Assembly (NCBI GenBank): GCA_017403345.1
Contig: JAFQOH010000148.1
Location: forward strand, 13,093-77,092
Direction of reading: 5' to 3'
DNA length: 64,000 nt
Source: RGIG3701 sp017403345
GTDB lineage: Bacteria > Planctomycetota > Planctomycetia > Pirellulales > Thermoguttaceae
Every line of letters starts with the position of its first letter. Position 1 is the first letter of the stretch. The translations under genes were made by a program, and so were the position numbers. Shown in pieces: positions 62,470 through 64,000 of this stretch. The notes below the pieces were generated by a model, which searched no databases, was not told the DNA's origin, and saw nothing but the letters and a program-made list of their open reading frames with translations.

Positions 62470-64000
62470 ATGAGTGAGAGTCAGAATTTTGAAGAATCGG
62501 CATTGACGCTGCTGAAGCCGGAAGAAGTGAACTACGATCCAGCGCAGTTTGAAGATCTGCAAGACGGGTGCCTGTTTGGGGAATACAAGAATTACCGCCT
62601 GAAACAAAAACTCGGCGAAGGCGGAATGGGGCAGACGTGGCTCGCGGAGGAACTCGTGCAGGGGGAAGTGAGCCAGCACGTCGTGCTGAAGATTCTGACG
62701 AAGGAACTCCGTGGAAACGCGGACGCGCTGAAAGAAGTTCGGCGCGTATTCGACCTCACGAAAAACCTGAATCATTCGAGCATCTGCCCGCTTCTGGGAC
62801 GGTACGTCGACCCGAATTTCGGCGATTTTCTCGTCATGAAGTACGCGGACGGCGGAACTTTGACCGACTGGTTCAAAGCGCAGCCTGGACACGAAAACGG
62901 CCTCCCTCTTGAAACTCTCCTTCCGATCTTCCGTCCGCTTGCCGAGGCGCTGGATCTCGCACACCGAAACGGCATCCTTCACCGCGACGTGAAGCCGCAA
63001 AACATCATGTTCATGGGCAAAACGCCGGTTTTGATCGACTTCGGCATCGCCGTGCGCATTCGGCCTGAAGATGTGACGTCCAACACGCAGTCATTCAGCC
63101 GTACCGACACGCTCGCGCACTCCACGTCCGGCACGCCACGGTACATGGCCCCGGAGCAGATGGAAGGTTCCCGCCAAAACGCCCGCACGGACCAGTACGC
63201 GCTGGCGACGGTCCTCTACGAAATGCTGACCGGCTCGCTTCCGTTTTCGGGAAACAGTATTATGGCGATCTTCCGTCAGAAATTGTATTTTGTTCCTCGC
63301 TCCGACGATTTTGCCCAAAATGTCAACGACGCCCTCACTCGAGCCTTTGCGGTCAACGACAAAGACCGTTTCGCCTCCTGTGCAGAATTCATTGCAGCCT
63401 TGACCGGAGAGCCCGGCAATTCCGAATCGGAGATCGCGGATCTGAAAAAAGCTCTGGAAGAAGAACGCCGACGTTGGGAAGAGGAACGCAATGCGCAGCC
63501 GGTGCGGGAGCCGGAACCAAAAGAACAAAAAGCCTCGAAACCGCGTGTGAACATGGCGGAACTGGAGGAGACCCTTAGGAACCGCGGGTTCGAATACGAG
63601 ATCGACGGCGACTCCATCACGATCACCAAATACACCGGCTCCGCCTCCTCCGTCACCATCCCCGACGGCGTGACGAGCATTGGAGATAGCGCGTTCAGCT
63701 CCTGCTGGAGCCTCACGTCGGTGACGATCCCCGACAGCGTGACGAGCATTGGAAATTCCGCGTTCCGCTTGTGCAAGAGCCTCAAGTCGGTGACGATCCC
63801 CAACAGCGTGACGAGCATTGGAGATCGCGCGTTCTGCGGCTGCCACAGCCTCACATCGGTGACGATCCCCAACAGCGTGACGAGCATTGGAGATCACGCG
63901 TTCATCTGGTGCAAGAGCCTCACGTCGGTGACGATCCCCGACAGCGTGACGAGCATTGGCGGCGGTCCATTTGCCGCGTGCGATCAACTGACCGAGATCC
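62470..64000 (+). CDS. Serine/threonine kinase with C-terminal BspA leucine-rich repeats (3' end off the window)
   Basis: At least 510 codons; no stop before the right edge. GAGG lies 7 nt before ATG 62470. Kinase domain about 38-310: LGEGGMGQTWLAEE (glycine loop), HVVLKILTKE (Lys), LHRDVKPQNIMF (D173, normal HRD), LIDFGIA (DFG), GTPRYMAPEQM. Then a charged coiled-coil (DLKKALEEERRRWEEERN) and, from about 372, the header FEYEIDGDSITITKYTG followed by 23-residue LRR_5 repeats (SLTSVTIPNSVTSIGDRAF). No membrane helix is seen in the visible part, so the repeats appear cytoplasmic and may bind protein partners. The repeats are near-identical at DNA level. Confidence 0.9.
   Translation, partial: MSESQNFEESALTLLKPEEVNYDPAQFEDLQDGCLFGEYKNYRLKQKLGEGGMGQTWLAEELVQGEVSQHVVLKILTKELRGNADALKEVRRVFDLTKNLNHSSICPLLGRYVDPNFGDFLVMKYADGGTLTDWFKAQPGHENGLPLETLLPIFRPLAEALDLAHRNGILHRDVKPQNIMFMGKTPVLIDFGIAVRIRPEDVTSNTQSFSRTDTLAHSTSGTPRYMAPEQMEGSRQNARTDQYALATVLYEMLTGSLPFSGNSIMAIFRQKLYFVPRSDDFAQNVNDALTRAFAVNDKDRFASCAEFIAALTGEPGNSESEIADLKKALEEERRRWEEERNAQPVREPEPKEQKASKPRVNMAELEETLRNRGFEYEIDGDSITITKYTGSASSVTIPDGVTSIGDSAFSSCWSLTSVTIPDSVTSIGNSAFRLCKSLKSVTIPNSVTSIGDRAFCGCHSLTSVTIPNSVTSIGDHAFIWCKSLTSVTIPDSVTSIGGGPFAACDQLTEI
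63640..63980 (+). repeat. Tandem 69-bp leucine-rich-repeat units
   Basis: About five 69-bp units (23 codons) with the constant part gacgatccccgacagcgtga and variable 8-10-bp tips (TCCTGC, TTGTGC, GGCTGC, TGGTGC). High DNA identity between units would permit recombination and copy-number change. Confidence 0.88.

Overview
The window looks like chromosome from a Planctomycetota-like bacterium, possibly a host- or gut-associated Pirellulales/Thermoguttaceae relative; Lentisphaerota or Verrucomicrobiota cannot be excluded without a search. The grounds are the combination of a PEP-CTERM protein with autotransporter-associated beta-strand repeats, large secreted glycoside-hydrolase-like proteins, a Tat-exported PHP protein, two Ser/Thr kinases (one carrying BspA-type leucine-rich repeats), a BatA-type VWA protein, a PQQ-propeller/TPR protein and a type II secretion/type IV pilus cluster with several prepilins. 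Ribosome binding sites are canonical (AAGGAG/GGAGG). Many promoters are TTGAC(A)-N16/17-TAAAAT.

Layout. 1-5.1 kb: 5' part of a large secreted PQQ-propeller protein (minus, runs off the left edge). 5.4-10.9 kb: galactokinase, a secreted beta-helix protein with a thioredoxin-like lipoprotein/periplasmic protein, and a PfkB sugar kinase. 11.2-13.8 kb: a two-gene membrane redox module, a CydA-like cytochrome fused to cytochrome c plus a CydA-like partner. 13.9-20.2 kb (minus): BatA/VWA protein, Tat-exported PHP protein, and an ECF sigma / one-TM putative anti-sigma / repeat-rich Spy-like triad. 20.3-34.1 kb (minus): PilB-type ATPase, PilT, GspE/PilB, GspF/PilC, four prepilins and a giant GspK-like pseudopilin, with an exact 33-unit heptanucleotide array between the first two genes. 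34.5-39.1 kb (plus): a possible small RNA, GDPD phosphodiesterase, exported Gfo/Idh oxidoreductase, glucosamine-6-P deaminase and a BspA-LRR protein. 39.2-52.1 kb (minus): MalY-type lyase, GH106-like glycosidase, PEP-CTERM protein, a frameshifted RlaP-like nucleotidyltransferase, a DUF4091-like glycosidase and a gene broken by a 17-bp tandem duplication. 52.1-60.4 kb (minus): miaA, a three-part acyl-AMP ligase / acyl carrier / alpha-oxoamine synthase fusion and an MMPL-type exporter. 60.7-64 kb (plus): two Ser/Thr kinase genes.

Together the genes suggest a saccharolytic organism (galK, PfkB, NagB, GH106, DUF4091, beta-helix) with an elaborate envelope: surface fibres or secretion (Pil/Gsp), PEP-CTERM export, probable sphingoid-lipid synthesis and export, and envelope-stress sigma control. 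No rRNA, tRNA, CRISPR array, transposase or prophage gene was recognised.
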